Assembly: GCA_964563855.1 (NCBI GenBank)
Contig: CAZLYU010000012.1
Location: 1 to 64,000, forward strand
Source of the DNA: JAFGRR01 sp964563855
GTDB lineage: Bacteria > Planctomycetota > Phycisphaerae > UBA1845 > Fen-1342
Direction of reading: 5' to 3'
DNA length: 64,000 nucleotides
Positions within the stretch are counted from its first letter, which is position 1. Every line of letters begins with the position of its first letter. The position numbers and the translations under genes are program-made. The notes under the pieces are model-generated. The model was not told the origin of the DNA. It did no database searches and worked only from the letters and a program-made list of their open reading frames with translations. This document shows, one piece after another, positions 1 through 8,891 of this stretch.

Positions 1-193
1 GGTCGTAAGGCGACAACTCCACCGTCACCTTGTCACCCGGCAGGATGCGAATGAAGTGCTTGCGCATCTTCCCTGAGATGGTCGCCAAGACCTTGTGTTT
101 ACGCTCACCAATATCGGTCTCAACCTCGAACATGGCGTTCGGCAGGGCCTTGGTCACGACGGCTTCCACCGTAATTGCATCTTGTTTCGCCAA
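1..193 (-). CDS. infA: Translation initiation factor IF-1 (3'-truncated by window edge)
   Basis: IF-1 binds the 30S A site during initiation. The minus-strand frame reads LAKQDAITVEAVVTKALPNA, followed by a body with MFEVE, GKMRK and IRILPGDKV, the usual IF-1 OB-fold sequence. About 64 of some 72 residues lie in the window; the last few are cut off at base 1. The start is a TTG at 193-191, chosen because a GAGGAG ribosome site (199-204) lies five bases upstream and the family nearly always begins (M)AK. The next gene is divergent. Confidence 0.93.
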   Translation of the reverse strand, partial: MAKQDAITVEAVVTKALPNAMFEVETDIGERKHKVLATISGKMRKHFIRILPGDKVTVELSPYD

Positions 194-198
194 GCAAG

Positions 199-204
199 CT
201 CCTC
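199..204 (-). promoter_or_regulatory. Ribosome binding site of infA that fixes its TTG start
   Basis: On the minus strand this reads GAGGAG, five bases before the TTG. No ATG is available at the IF-1 N-terminus, so this site decides the start. Confidence 0.8.
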
Positions 205-361
205 ACGACTCGTTTGCTTTTGAACAGCGGCGACGCTGGTGCGGCGTGCCCATCACGCGAGTTGCCGTCACCGCCGGCGGGATTATACAGTCAGGCGGGA
301 CGCGTCAACGCGCGGGTTTGTGCGTCACGATACGCCTCTTGGCCATTTTGGAGCGCCGCGT

Positions 362-2269
362 ATGGCCGTCCTGCGGCTCGACAACGTCACGAAGTCTTTC
401 GGCGAACGCCTCGTGCTGACCGGCGCGAGCGCCGAGTTCGCCCCAGGTGAAGTGGTCGGTCTGATTGGGGCGAACGGGTCCGGCAAGACCACGCTCCTGC
501 GGATGTTGGCGGGGCAACTGCAACCCGACACCGGCGCGTCGACGCGTTCGCGCGGCCTGCACGTCGGCTATCTGACGCAGCATCCGGAGATTGACCGCGC
601 CCGCACGGTGTTCGATGAAGTCGCGGAAGCGTTTGATGAACTCCGGCAACTCGAGCACCGCCAACATCGCGTGAGTGAGCAGATGGAGGTGACGGCGCCC
701 GGGCCCCAACTCGACGCGCTGCTGCAGGAGTATGACCGCGTGCATACGCAGTTCCTCGCCGCCGGCGGATACGCGTTTGAGACGCGGCTCGGCGAAGTGC
801 TCGGCGGGCTGGGGTTTCAACCGAGCGATTACGACACGTTGGTCGGACGGCTTTCTGGGGGGCAGCAATGCCGCGTCGCGCTGGCGAAGTTGTTGCTCGA
901 CGAGGCGAACTTTCTGCTGCTCGACGAACCGACGAACCATCTCGATCTTGAAGCGGTCCGCTGGCTGGAGCGGTTCCTCGCGGGGCACAAAGGCGGTGCG
1001 ATCATCGTCTCGCACGACCGCTACCTGCTCGATCGAACGGTGTCGCGCATCGTGGAGTTGGACCGCGGGCGGCTGAACAGCTTTCCGGGGAACTACTCCA
1101 ACTACGTCAAAACGCGCGACGTACGACGCCTGACCGCCGACCGGCAGTTCGAACAAGACCAGGCGTTCATCGCCAAAGAGCGGGCGTTCATTGCGCGGCA
1201 TATCGGGTCGCAGCGGACGGCGGAAGCGAAAGGGCGGCGGACGCGGCTCGAACGGCGCATCGCCGCGGGTGAGTTTGTGTCTGAGCGGTCGGCTGACCGG
1301 CGGGAAGCGTCGTTCAACTTTGACGGTGACGCACCGCGGACGGGCTCGGTGCTGGCGGTGCGCGATCTCAGCAAGTCTTTTGGCGACAAACACTTATTCA
1401 GTGATGTGTCCCTGGATCTCACGGCGGACGGCCGGTTGGCGATTCTGGGCGCCAACGGCGCCGGCAAGAGCACACTGCTCAGGATCCTGAAAGGCGAGAT
1501 CGAGGCGGACGCCGGCGAGATCGAGTTTGGACCCGGGGTGCAGGTCGGCTGGTTCAGTCAGGACACGGGGGCCGACTTTGGCCCGGAGCCGATGGTCGAG
1601 CTGGTCCGTGCTGTGCGGCCGGACCTGAACGAGCAGCAGGTCCGCGCCCAGCTCGGGAAGATGCTCTTCACGGGGGACGACGCGTTCAAGACGGTCGACC
1701 AAATGTCGGGCGGCGAACGCGCGCGGCTGCGGTTGCTCTGCCTGATGCTCGAGCGTCCGAACGTTCTGGTGCTCGACGAGCCGACCAATCACCTGGACAT
1801 CGCGGCGCGCGAAGCGCTTGAATCGGCGTTGCAGGAGTTTCCGGGAGCGGTTCTGGTCGTCAGTCACGACCGCTACTTCGTCGACCGCGTGGCCCAACGC
1901 GTGCTCGTGCTGCGCGATGGCGGCGGTGAAGCGTTTGCCGGCAACTACACCTTCTTCGTCGAACAGACCGAGGCGCAGGCGCTGCGCGAGTCGAACCGCA
2001 AGACGACGCGGGGCAAGAAGCGTCAAGCCGGCGCGAGCAGCGCACCCAAAGCAAAGGATCCGTACGCCAAGGTCGGCCTCGAGGCTTTGGAAGCGATGAT
2101 TCTGGAGCGCGAGACGCGCCTGGGTGAGATCGAGATCGCGTTTGGGGAGGAAGCGACGTATCGCGACCCCGACGCCGCCGACGCCCTGCAAACCGAACTC
2201 GCGGAGCTTTCTTCCGAGCTCGAAGCGCTGCACGCAGCATGGGATCGGCGGGTGATGGCTGAGGGCTGA
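362..2269 (+). CDS. ABC-F family ATPase (Uup/EttA-like), two ABC domains
   Basis: A soluble ABC-F protein of 635 residues. These proteins act on ribosomes rather than in transport. The first ABC domain has Walker A GANGSGKT (residues 36-43), signature LSGGQQ and Walker B LLLDEPTNHLD. The second has GANGAGKS (about 361), signature MSGGERARL and LVLDEPTNHLD. There are no membrane segments. A charged, Lys/Arg-rich then Glu-rich C-terminal tail (about 540-635) looks like the Uup-type coiled coil. The ATG at 362 is chosen over an in-frame ATG at 239 because GGAG lies eight bases upstream and homology begins with MAVLRLDNVTKSF. The exact subfamily (Uup, YheS, EttA) cannot be fixed by eye. Confidence 0.95.
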   Translation: MAVLRLDNVTKSFGERLVLTGASAEFAPGEVVGLIGANGSGKTTLLRMLAGQLQPDTGASTRSRGLHVGYLTQHPEIDRARTVFDEVAEAFDELRQLEHRQHRVSEQMEVTAPGPQLDALLQEYDRVHTQFLAAGGYAFETRLGEVLGGLGFQPSDYDTLVGRLSGGQQCRVALAKLLLDEANFLLLDEPTNHLDLEAVRWLERFLAGHKGGAIIVSHDRYLLDRTVSRIVELDRGRLNSFPGNYSNYVKTRDVRRLTADRQFEQDQAFIAKERAFIARHIGSQRTAEAKGRRTRLERRIAAGEFVSERSADRREASFNFDGDAPRTGSVLAVRDLSKSFGDKHLFSDVSLDLTADGRLAILGANGAGKSTLLRILKGEIEADAGEIEFGPGVQVGWFSQDTGADFGPEPMVELVRAVRPDLNEQQVRAQLGKMLFTGDDAFKTVDQMSGGERARLRLLCLMLERPNVLVLDEPTNHLDIAAREALESALQEFPGAVLVVSHDRYFVDRVAQRVLVLRDGGGEAFAGNYTFFVEQTEAQALRESNRKTTRGKKRQAGASSAPKAKDPYAKVGLEALEAMILERETRLGEIEIAFGEEATYRDPDAADALQTELAELSSELEALHAAWDRRVMAEG

Positions 2270-2433
2270 CCGGCGAGTTTCGCCGCTCTCAGGCAACTCC
2301 GGCGCATTTGGTCAAGCGGCGCTGCACGCGTGATCGATAACACAAGTCGGCAATTGCGCGTTGACGGCAGCGCGCACGGCACACGAACTGTCGGTCGGAT
2401 GTCGCGACGACGAACCGAAGGACAGAAAAGGAC

Positions 2434-2856
2434 ATGTGGTCGCAGCGGGCGAAACAAGACATCCACGGGCTCATCGTGCTGGTCGTTGACGACGATGAGG
2501 ACGTGCGCTCGATCACCGCTGACATCCTCGCGCAGCATGGCGCCGTCGCACTGGAGGCGTCGGGCGCGTCACATGCGATCGCATTGCTGAACACGATGTC
2601 GCGTCGCCCGGATGTGTTCGTGCTTGACGTGGTTATGCCTGAGCTCGACGGGCCGTTGCTCGCGCCGCGTCTCACGGAACGAGCGCCCGACGCGCAGATG
2701 GTGTTCATGTCCGGCTACGTGCGCGACGCGAATGTTCGCGATTGGTTGTGTCGGGCCGATGTGAACTTCCTGCCCAAACCCTTCACGCCGAGCGAATTAG
2801 TGCAAATCGTCGCGCACGCGGCGGACGGGGGCGCGTCATTGGCGCGCTCCGCTTAA
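2434..2856 (+). CDS. Stand-alone receiver-domain response regulator
   Basis: A single CheY-like receiver of 140 residues with no output domain. The acidic pocket is in VVDDDEDVR, the phospho-acceptor Asp is in FVLDVVMPELDG, and the conserved Lys is in LPKPF. The protein is probably phosphorylated by a kinase encoded elsewhere, since the neighbours are an ABC-F gene and the metal-uptake operon. The ATG at 2434 is preceded by GAAGGA about ten bases upstream. The partner cannot be told from this context. Confidence 0.9.
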   Translation: MWSQRAKQDIHGLIVLVVDDDEDVRSITADILAQHGAVALEASGASHAIALLNTMSRRPDVFVLDVVMPELDGPLLAPRLTERAPDAQMVFMSGYVRDANVRDWLCRADVNFLPKPFTPSELVQIVAHAADGGASLARSA

Positions 2857-2893
2857 GCGATTCACGCCGTTCCAAAATGCACAAGCAAGATTT

Positions 2894-2918
2894 GTAGCAC
2901 ACGCTACTATATGTAGCG
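2894..2918. promoter_or_regulatory. Palindromic operator-like site upstream of the metal-uptake operon
   Basis: CGCTAC-TATAT-GTAGCG (2902-2918) is a perfect inverted repeat with six-base arms. It overlaps a second one, GTAGC-ACAC-GCTAC (2894-2907). Three alternating GTAGC/GCTAC half-sites sit in the only intergenic space before the binding-protein gene, on an AT-richer stretch. DtxR/MntR-type metalloregulators bind such palindromes, and DtxR-like domains are encoded in this operon. Assignment as an operator is inference. Confidence 0.5.
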
Positions 2919-3039
2919 CTGTGTTCAGTCGCCACGTCGGGCTGCTGCCGACGTTGGCGGCTCACGCACGTGGTGCGCCCGGGATGACGGCGGCGGTGCT
3001 GTTCCATGGGGCGCGGTTTCGATCGGCAGTATTTGCAGG

Positions 3040-4056
3040 ATGGGTTCGGTGATGATGCGTAAGGCTCCCTCGAGTTGGTTGACGCTCGCTTCGCTCATGC
3101 TGGCCGTGTTGACGACGACCGGTTGTGAGCGGTCTGCCGAGACCGCGCGCTCCACGGCGTCTGCGCGGCCCGGCACGTATCCGTATGCAATCACCACGAC
3201 CGTCGGGATGGTTACCGACATCGTGCAGCGCGTCGCCGGAGAGCACGCGACCGTGACCGGATTGATTCAGTCGGGCGCCGACCCACACCTTTTCAAGCCG
3301 AGTCGTGAACACCTGATCGCACTCGAAGACGCCGACGTCATCTTCTACAACGGATTGCACCTCGAAGGAAAGATGACCGACGTGCTGGTGCGCATGGCGC
3401 GCAGCAAGCCGGTCTACGCCGTCACCGAGCGCATCGATGAGCAGTTCCTTCGCGAGCTGCCGGACTCGGACGGTTATCACGACCCGCACGTGTGGATGGA
3501 CGTCGACGCGTGGCGGCAGACGCTTGGCGTTGTCGCGGATGCGCTCGCGGCGTTTGATCCGCGGCACGCTGACGACTATCGCGCGAACGCCGCCCGGTTC
3601 GACGCGGAACTCGTCGAGCTCGATGCATACGTGCGTCGCGTGGTGGCGTCGATCCCGCCGGAGCAACGCGTATTGATCACGGCCCACGACGCGTTCGGCT
3701 ATTTCGGCCGCGCTTACGAGCTTGACGTCCGCGGCATTCAGGGCGTCTCGACGGAATCGGAGGCCGGGCTGCAAGACATCAACAACCTCATCGACTTCAT
3801 TGTCGAGCGCGGCGTGCGGGCCGTGTTCGTCGAGACCAGCGTGAACGAGAAGTATGTGGCGGCGCTGGTGGAAGGGGCCCAGAGCAGGGGCCACGGGCTG
3901 CAGATCGGCGGCGAGCTGTTTTCCGACGCCATGGGACCGCCGAACACGTACGAAGGCACCTACATCGGCATGCTCGATCACAACGCCACCACGATCGCGC
4001 GGGCGCTCGGCGGCGATGCGCCGGTGCGGGGCATGCAAGGCAGGCTGAGCGAGTGA
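3040..4056 (+). CDS. Mn/Zn-type ABC transporter substrate-binding lipoprotein (TroA/MntA/ZnuA family)
   Basis: Extracytoplasmic metal-binding component of a cluster A-I ABC importer, 338 residues. The signal peptide ends in a lipobox with Cys29 (LTTTGC). Metal ligands expected for the family are visible: His83 in GADPHLFKP, His in YHDPHVWMD, Glu in VSTESEAG and Asp in YIGMLDHN. The segment between the first two ligands is short and lacks the His-rich loop of many ZnuA proteins, and GVSTESEAG resembles manganese/iron-type TroA/MntC, so Mn is favoured but not proven. Starts at 3052 or 3055 would shorten the signal peptide slightly. The stop overlaps the GTG of the ATPase gene. Confidence 0.93.
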   Translation: MGSVMMRKAPSSWLTLASLMLAVLTTTGCERSAETARSTASARPGTYPYAITTTVGMVTDIVQRVAGEHATVTGLIQSGADPHLFKPSREHLIALEDADVIFYNGLHLEGKMTDVLVRMARSKPVYAVTERIDEQFLRELPDSDGYHDPHVWMDVDAWRQTLGVVADALAAFDPRHADDYRANAARFDAELVELDAYVRRVVASIPPEQRVLITAHDAFGYFGRAYELDVRGIQGVSTESEAGLQDINNLIDFIVERGVRAVFVETSVNEKYVAALVEGAQSRGHGLQIGGELFSDAMGPPNTYEGTYIGMLDHNATTIARALGGDAPVRGMQGRLSE

Positions 4057-4874
4057 AACAAGACGTCGGCCCCAGTGTCCGCCTCGCCACAGATGACGGC
4101 GACAGCACCACGACGGCCGCGCCGCTCGCGGTGCGCGATCTGACCGTGGCGTACCACCGACGGCCGGTGTTGTGGGATGTCGACTATGTGGCGCCGCGCG
4201 GCCGATTGGTGGGCGTCATCGGTCCCAATGGCGCCGGCAAGAGCACGCTGATCAAGGCGATTCTCGATCTCACGCCGCGGGCTTCGGGGCGTGTCGATAT
4301 CTTCGGCAAGCCTTATCGCCAACAGCGGCGGCTGGTCGGTTATGTGCCGCAGCGTGAGAGCGTGGATTGGGACTTCCCGGTGAGCGCGATCGATGTGGTG
4401 CTGATGGGACGCTACGGACGCATTGGCTGGTTCAAGCCGGTTTCGCGCGCCCACCGCGAAGCCGCGATCACGGCGTTGGAACGCGTCGGCATGGCCGACT
4501 ATGCCAAGCGTCAAATCGGGCAGCTCTCCGGCGGCCAGCAACAGCGCGTGTTCCTGGCTCGCGCACTCGCTCAAGACGCACAGCTCTACCTCATGGATGA
4601 ACCGATGACCGGCGTCGACGCCGCCACCGAACGGGCCATCGTCAACACCCTGCAGGAGCTGCGTGCGCTGGGTCGCACGGTGCTGGTGGTGCATCACGAT
4701 CTGCAAACCGCGCCCGACTACTTCGACGACGTGCTGCTGCTCAACATGCGCGTCGTCGCCACCGGGTCCGTCAAGGAAACATTTACGATCGAGAATCTGC
4801 GCAAGACCTACGGCGGCCGACTCACGCTACTCGACGAAGCGGCGCACGCCATCGCCCGCGGCAACCGCACATGA
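4053..4874 (+). CDS. Mn/Zn-type ABC transporter ATP-binding protein
   Basis: ATPase of the metal importer, 273 residues. Walker A GPNGAGKS lies at residues 58-65, signature LSGGQQQRVFLARAL follows, then Walker B LYLMDEPMTGVD and the switch His in VVHHD. It begins at a GTG sharing four bases (GTGA) with the stop of the binding-protein gene, and its own stop overlaps the ATG of the first permease, so the genes are translationally coupled. The N-terminal 25 residues before the ABC domain are Asp/Thr-rich and not family-typical. Confidence 0.95.
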   Translation: MKQDVGPSVRLATDDGDSTTTAAPLAVRDLTVAYHRRPVLWDVDYVAPRGRLVGVIGPNGAGKSTLIKAILDLTPRASGRVDIFGKPYRQQRRLVGYVPQRESVDWDFPVSAIDVVLMGRYGRIGWFKPVSRAHREAAITALERVGMADYAKRQIGQLSGGQQQRVFLARALAQDAQLYLMDEPMTGVDAATERAIVNTLQELRALGRTVLVVHHDLQTAPDYFDDVLLLNMRVVATGSVKETFTIENLRKTYGGRLTLLDEAAHAIARGNRT

Positions 4875-6265
4875 TTGACGCACCCCTGTCGCTGCTCGCG
4901 TTGGCGCCCAGCGGTTGGAACGTGACCGCGGATGATCTGGTTCGCGTGCTCACGCTGCGCGACTACAACACGCGCGTCGTCATCCTCGGCGTCATGTGTC
5001 TCGGTGCGGCGAGCGGGCTGATCGGCGTCTTTCTGCTCTTGCGACGACGGGCCCTGCTCGGCGACACGTTGTCTCACGCCACGCTGCCCGGCATCGCGGG
5101 CGCCTTTCTGCTGATGTCGGCATTCGGCAGTGACCCCAAATGGCTGCCGGGGCTGCTCGCCGGCGGCGCGGTCACCGGCGTGCTGGGCATGGCGACCGTG
5201 ACGGCGATCGTCCGCTTTACGCGCCTGAAGGAAGACGCCGCCCTCGCGACGGTGCTCAGTGTGTACTTCGGCGCCGGTGTCGCGCTGCTCAGCCTGGTGC
5301 AGAGTCAGGCCAGCGGACATGCCGCCGGCCTGAGTTCATTCATCTACGGCAAGACCGCCTCGATGCTATTCAGCGATGCGGTCGCAATGGCGGCGACGGC
5401 GCTCGTCGCGGCGCTATTGTGCGTTCTGCTTTTTAAAGAGTTCACGGTGCTCACATACGACATGGCGTACGCCCGCGCGCAGGGCTGGCCGACCACCTGG
5501 CTCGACGCACTCATGATGATCCTCGCGATCGCCGTCGTGATTGTCGGCTTGCAGGCGGTCGGGCTGATTCTGATGGTGGCGCTGCTGGTCATCCCACCCG
5601 CCGCCGCCCGTTTCTGGTCGCTGTCGCTCTCGCGTCTGCTGGCGGTGTCGGCAGTGATTGGCGCGGTGGGTGGATTTGTGGGGGCGGCGGTGAGCGCGCT
5701 GCTGCCGCGCATGCCCGCCGGGGCGCTCATCGTGCTGGCGGCGGCGGCGGTCTTTGGCGTGAGTTTGCTGCTTGGTCCGCAGCGCGGTGTGCTGAGCCGC
5801 TGGCGCCGTTACGTAGCGCTCGAACGGCTGATCGAACGGCAACACCTGTTGCGCGCGGCCTACGAACTGAGCGAAATGCGCGAACCCCATCTCGCGCACG
5901 ACTTCGCGTTTGACGAACTCGTCGCCCGTCGCGCGTGGCGGCCGACGCACGTGCGGTCGCTGCTGCGCCGGGCGCGGCGCGAGGGACTGGTGGACCGCGT
6001 GGCGGACCGCGCGGACGAGCGCTACCGACTCACCGCGGCCGGGGCGCAGGCGGCGTGGCGTGTGGCGCGTAATCACCGATTGTGGGAGCTGTATCTCATT
6101 GAGTACGCCGACGTTGCCGCCAGCAATGTCGACCGCGGCGCCGACCGCGTCGAGCACGTGCTCGACCCGCTGATGATTCGGCAGCTCGAGGAGCGTCTGG
6201 TTGAGCATCACCCCGACCTGACGCGACCCCCCAGCCCGCACACGCTCGCGGGAGGAGCGGTCTGA
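4871..6265 (+). CDS. Metal ABC transporter permease fused to a C-terminal DtxR/MntR-like domain (first of two)
   Basis: 464 residues against 270-300 for ordinary family permeases. Residues ~30-300 hold eight or so hydrophobic segments with the ABC-3 permease pattern (LLGDTLSHATLPGIAGAFLL and VALLVIPPAAARF). From ~315 the protein is soluble and reads like an iron-dependent repressor: helix-turn-helix FDELVARRAWRPTHVRSLLR, wing YRLTAAG, then dimerization/metal helix with RNHRLWELYLIEY and ADRVEHVLD. His in RNHR and Glu-His in RVEH match MntR His77, Glu102 and His103, while the Glu99 position is Asp. The N-terminal Asp8/Glu11 ligands are not evident. Chlamydial YtgCR has the same fusion order. 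Overlaps both neighbouring genes. Confidence 0.9.
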   Translation: MIDAPLSLLALAPSGWNVTADDLVRVLTLRDYNTRVVILGVMCLGAASGLIGVFLLLRRRALLGDTLSHATLPGIAGAFLLMSAFGSDPKWLPGLLAGGAVTGVLGMATVTAIVRFTRLKEDAALATVLSVYFGAGVALLSLVQSQASGHAAGLSSFIYGKTASMLFSDAVAMAATALVAALLCVLLFKEFTVLTYDMAYARAQGWPTTWLDALMMILAIAVVIVGLQAVGLILMVALLVIPPAAARFWSLSLSRLLAVSAVIGAVGGFVGAAVSALLPRMPAGALIVLAAAAVFGVSLLLGPQRGVLSRWRRYVALERLIERQHLLRAAYELSEMREPHLAHDFAFDELVARRAWRPTHVRSLLRRARREGLVDRVADRADERYRLTAAGAQAAWRVARNHRLWELYLIEYADVAASNVDRGADRVEHVLDPLMIRQLEERLVEHHPDLTRPPSPHTLAGGAV

Positions 6266-7611
6266 TGCTCTGGCCCGCGGAACTGGTCTGGCGCGTCTCA
6301 GACACCTGGATCGTGGTGGTCGGCGCACTCGCCGCGATGTCGTGCGGTTTGCTGGGCGTGTTCCTGCTGCTGCGCCGCATGAGCATGTTCGGCGATGCGT
6401 TGTCGCATGCCGTGCTGCCAGGCCTTGCCGCCGCCTTTCTCATTTCGGGCAGCCGCGCGAGCGTCATCATGCTGCTCGGTGCGGTCGTTGTCGGGGTGCT
6501 GACGGCAGCGGCGACGGAGTGGATTCGGCGGGCCGGGGCTGTCGAGGAGAACGCATCGATGGGGGTGGTGTTCACGATCCTCTTCGCACTCGGGCTGATC
6601 ATGATTCGATTCGCGGTGGACGATGTCGACCTTGATCCCGACTGCGTGCTCTATGGCGCCATCGAGCTCACTCCGCTCGACCAGATCTCGCTGCTCGGCT
6701 TCGACCTGCCGCGCGCCGCGGTCACGAGCGGCGGGCTGCTGCTGGTGAATTTGCTCGTGGTGGGATTGCTATACAAGGAGCTGAAGCTGGCCGCCTTCGA
6801 TCCCGCGCTGGCCACGACGCTGGGCTTCTCGAGCCGCACGCTGCACTACGTGCTGATGGTGCTGATCGCGGTCACGGCGGTGGTTGCGTTCGAAAGCGTC
6901 GGCAGCATCCTGGTGATCGCGATGCTGATCGTTCCCGCCGCTGCTGCGCACTTGCTGAGCGACCGTTTGCCGACGGTGCTCGTGCTGAGCGTGTTGCTCG
7001 GCGGGGCGAGCGCGCCGCTCGGACATGTTGCAGCGCTGATTACGCCCACCTGGTTCGGGTTCACGGGCGTCACGGCCGGAACCGCCGGCATGATGGCGGT
7101 CTTGGTGGGTGTGTTCCTGTTCGTCGCCGTTTTGTTCGCGCCGCGCCACGGTCTGATTCTCGCGGCCTGGCGTCGCTTGCGGCTCGGATTGAAGATTGTG
7201 CGTGAAGACCTGCTCGGAGTGCTCTATCGCCTCGAGGAAGAGGATCGGCGCCCGTCGGTTCGCGATGTCTTGCGACTGGTGAGCGAGTGGAGCGAGGCCT
7301 CGCCTTACGCCGCGAAGCTGGCGCTGGCGAGCGCTCGCCGACGTCGCCTGGTCGCAGATACCGATGACAGCTTGTCCCTCACTGATCGCGGCCGCTCGCT
7401 GGCGCGTGAGTTGTTGCGGTCGCACCGGTTGTGGGAGACGTACGTCGATCAACACACGCCGACGCCGCGGGATCATTTACACTTCCAGGCTGAGCAGTTG
7501 GAGCATGTCACGGGACCGGAGCTGCGCGAGCGGCTGGCGCGCGACATCAACGATCCGGGACGCGACCCGCACGGACATCAAATTCCGCCCCGCAAAGAGG
7601 AACCGTCATGA
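6265..7611 (+). CDS. Metal ABC transporter permease fused to a C-terminal DtxR/MntR-like domain (second of two)
   Basis: 448 residues. The N-terminal ~295 form an ABC-3 permease (MFGDALSHAVLPGLAAAF, IAMLIVPAAAAHLL). From ~310 a second, diverged DtxR-like module follows: REDLLGVLYRLEEE, a helix-turn-helix region, wing SLSLTDRG, then RSHRLWETYVDQH and FQAEQLEHV. The His of SHRLW and both Glu plus His of AEQLEH line up with MntR His77, Glu99, Glu102 and His103, so the C-terminal metal ligands are better kept here than in the first permease; Asp of REDLL could be the Asp8 equivalent, Glu11 is Gly. The ATG overlaps the preceding TGA (TGATG). Two different permeases in one operon suggests a heterodimeric pore. 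Confidence 0.9.
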   Translation: MLWPAELVWRVSDTWIVVVGALAAMSCGLLGVFLLLRRMSMFGDALSHAVLPGLAAAFLISGSRASVIMLLGAVVVGVLTAAATEWIRRAGAVEENASMGVVFTILFALGLIMIRFAVDDVDLDPDCVLYGAIELTPLDQISLLGFDLPRAAVTSGGLLLVNLLVVGLLYKELKLAAFDPALATTLGFSSRTLHYVLMVLIAVTAVVAFESVGSILVIAMLIVPAAAAHLLSDRLPTVLVLSVLLGGASAPLGHVAALITPTWFGFTGVTAGTAGMMAVLVGVFLFVAVLFAPRHGLILAAWRRLRLGLKIVREDLLGVLYRLEEEDRRPSVRDVLRLVSEWSEASPYAAKLALASARRRRLVADTDDSLSLTDRGRSLARELLRSHRLWETYVDQHTPTPRDHLHFQAEQLEHVTGPELRERLARDINDPGRDPHGHQIPPRKEEPS

Positions 7612-8891
7612 CCCGACTCCCAGGCGATCGTCCCATACTGATGATTTTCGCGCTCACGCTGAGCGTGTCGGCTTATGCGACGCAGCCAACCGGAACACGC
7701 GGCGAACAGGAGCGCGTGCCGACCGGCCGGCTGATTGTCAGCGGTTTGAGTCATGCGCAGAGTAAGGGCGTTCTCACCGGGCTGGATGTGCTCGTGCGCG
7801 ACAAGTTCGCACCGCTCGCCAACCGCAAGGTCGGCGTCATTACCAATCACACCGGCGTCGACCGGGAGGGGCGCTCGCTGATCGAGTTGTTGCATGACGC
7901 TCCCAACATCGAGTTGGTCGCGATCTTCAGCCCCGAACACGGCTTGAAGGGCCTGCTCGACGAACGCGTCGCCGATAGCGAAGACCCACTGACCGGGCTG
8001 ACCGTCTATAGCCTCTACGGCGAGACCCGCCGTCCATCGGATGCGATGCTCGACGGCGTCGACACGCTCGTGTTTGACATTCAAGACATCGGGGCGCGCT
8101 TCTACACCTACATCGCAACCATGGCGTATGCGATGGAGGAGGCGGCGAAACACGACATCGACTTCGTCGTGCTCGACCGACCCAACCCCATCAACGGGAC
8201 GCGCGTCTTCGGTCCGTTCAACGATCGCGAGGGCCTGTTCACGGCGTATCACCGCACGCCGCTCGTCCATGGCATGACCGTCGGCGAGTTGGCCAAGATG
8301 TTCAATCGCGAGCGCGACATCAACGTCGACCTGACGGTGATCGAAATGGAGGGCTGGCGGCGTGACACGTGGTATGACGAATCATCGCTGAACTGGATCA
8401 ACCCGTCGCCGAACATGCGCTCGATGACGCAGGCGGTGCTCTATCCCGCGATCGGGATGATCGAGGCGGCGAACGTCTCGGTTGGTCGCGGCACCGATAC
8501 GCCTTTCGAACGCTTCGGCGCTCCGTACATCGAACCCCGGAAGCTCGCTGATGCGCTGAATGCACTCGAGCTTGCCGGAGTTCGCTTTATGCCCTTCTTC
8601 TTCACGCCGACCAGCAGCAAGTTCTCCGGCAAGCGTTGCGGCGGCGTGCAGGTGTTGCTGCTGGATCGCAACGCGTTTGACCCGACGCGAACGGGGCTGG
8701 CGATCGCGCGGGTTTTACGAACGCTGTATCCCGACACATTCGAGGTGGCGAAAGTCAACAATCTGGTCATCAACGCTGACATTCAGCGCCACGTTGAAGA
8801 GACGTCAGCGGACAAGGACTTGAGCCACTTGTGGCGCGACGAGTTGGAGGAGTTCAATCAGCGGCGCGCGGCGTACCTACTGTACGAGTAG
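7608..8891 (+). CDS. DUF1343 / NamZ-type exo-beta-N-acetylmuramidase (GH171-like), secreted
   Basis: 427 residues with an N-terminal hydrophobic segment (about 7-24) ending in a likely signal cleavage after SAYA. The body matches the DUF1343 family, whose member NamZ releases N-acetylmuramic acid from peptidoglycan fragments: KVGVITNHTGVDREG, SPEHGLKG, LVFDIQDIGARFYTYI, VLDRPNPING and LNWINPSPNMRS are all family blocks. Its ATG overlaps the stop of the second permease (ATGA), so it appears to be the last gene of the metal-uptake operon, an unexpected pairing. Its 3' end overlaps the convergent RarD-like gene by 38 bases. Confidence 0.9.
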   Translation: MTRLPGDRPILMIFALTLSVSAYATQPTGTRGEQERVPTGRLIVSGLSHAQSKGVLTGLDVLVRDKFAPLANRKVGVITNHTGVDREGRSLIELLHDAPNIELVAIFSPEHGLKGLLDERVADSEDPLTGLTVYSLYGETRRPSDAMLDGVDTLVFDIQDIGARFYTYIATMAYAMEEAAKHDIDFVVLDRPNPINGTRVFGPFNDREGLFTAYHRTPLVHGMTVGELAKMFNRERDINVDLTVIEMEGWRRDTWYDESSLNWINPSPNMRSMTQAVLYPAIGMIEAANVSVGRGTDTPFERFGAPYIEPRKLADALNALELAGVRFMPFFFTPTSSKFSGKRCGGVQVLLLDRNAFDPTRTGLAIARVLRTLYPDTFEVAKVNNLVINADIQRHVEETSADKDLSHLWRDELEEFNQRRAAYLLYE

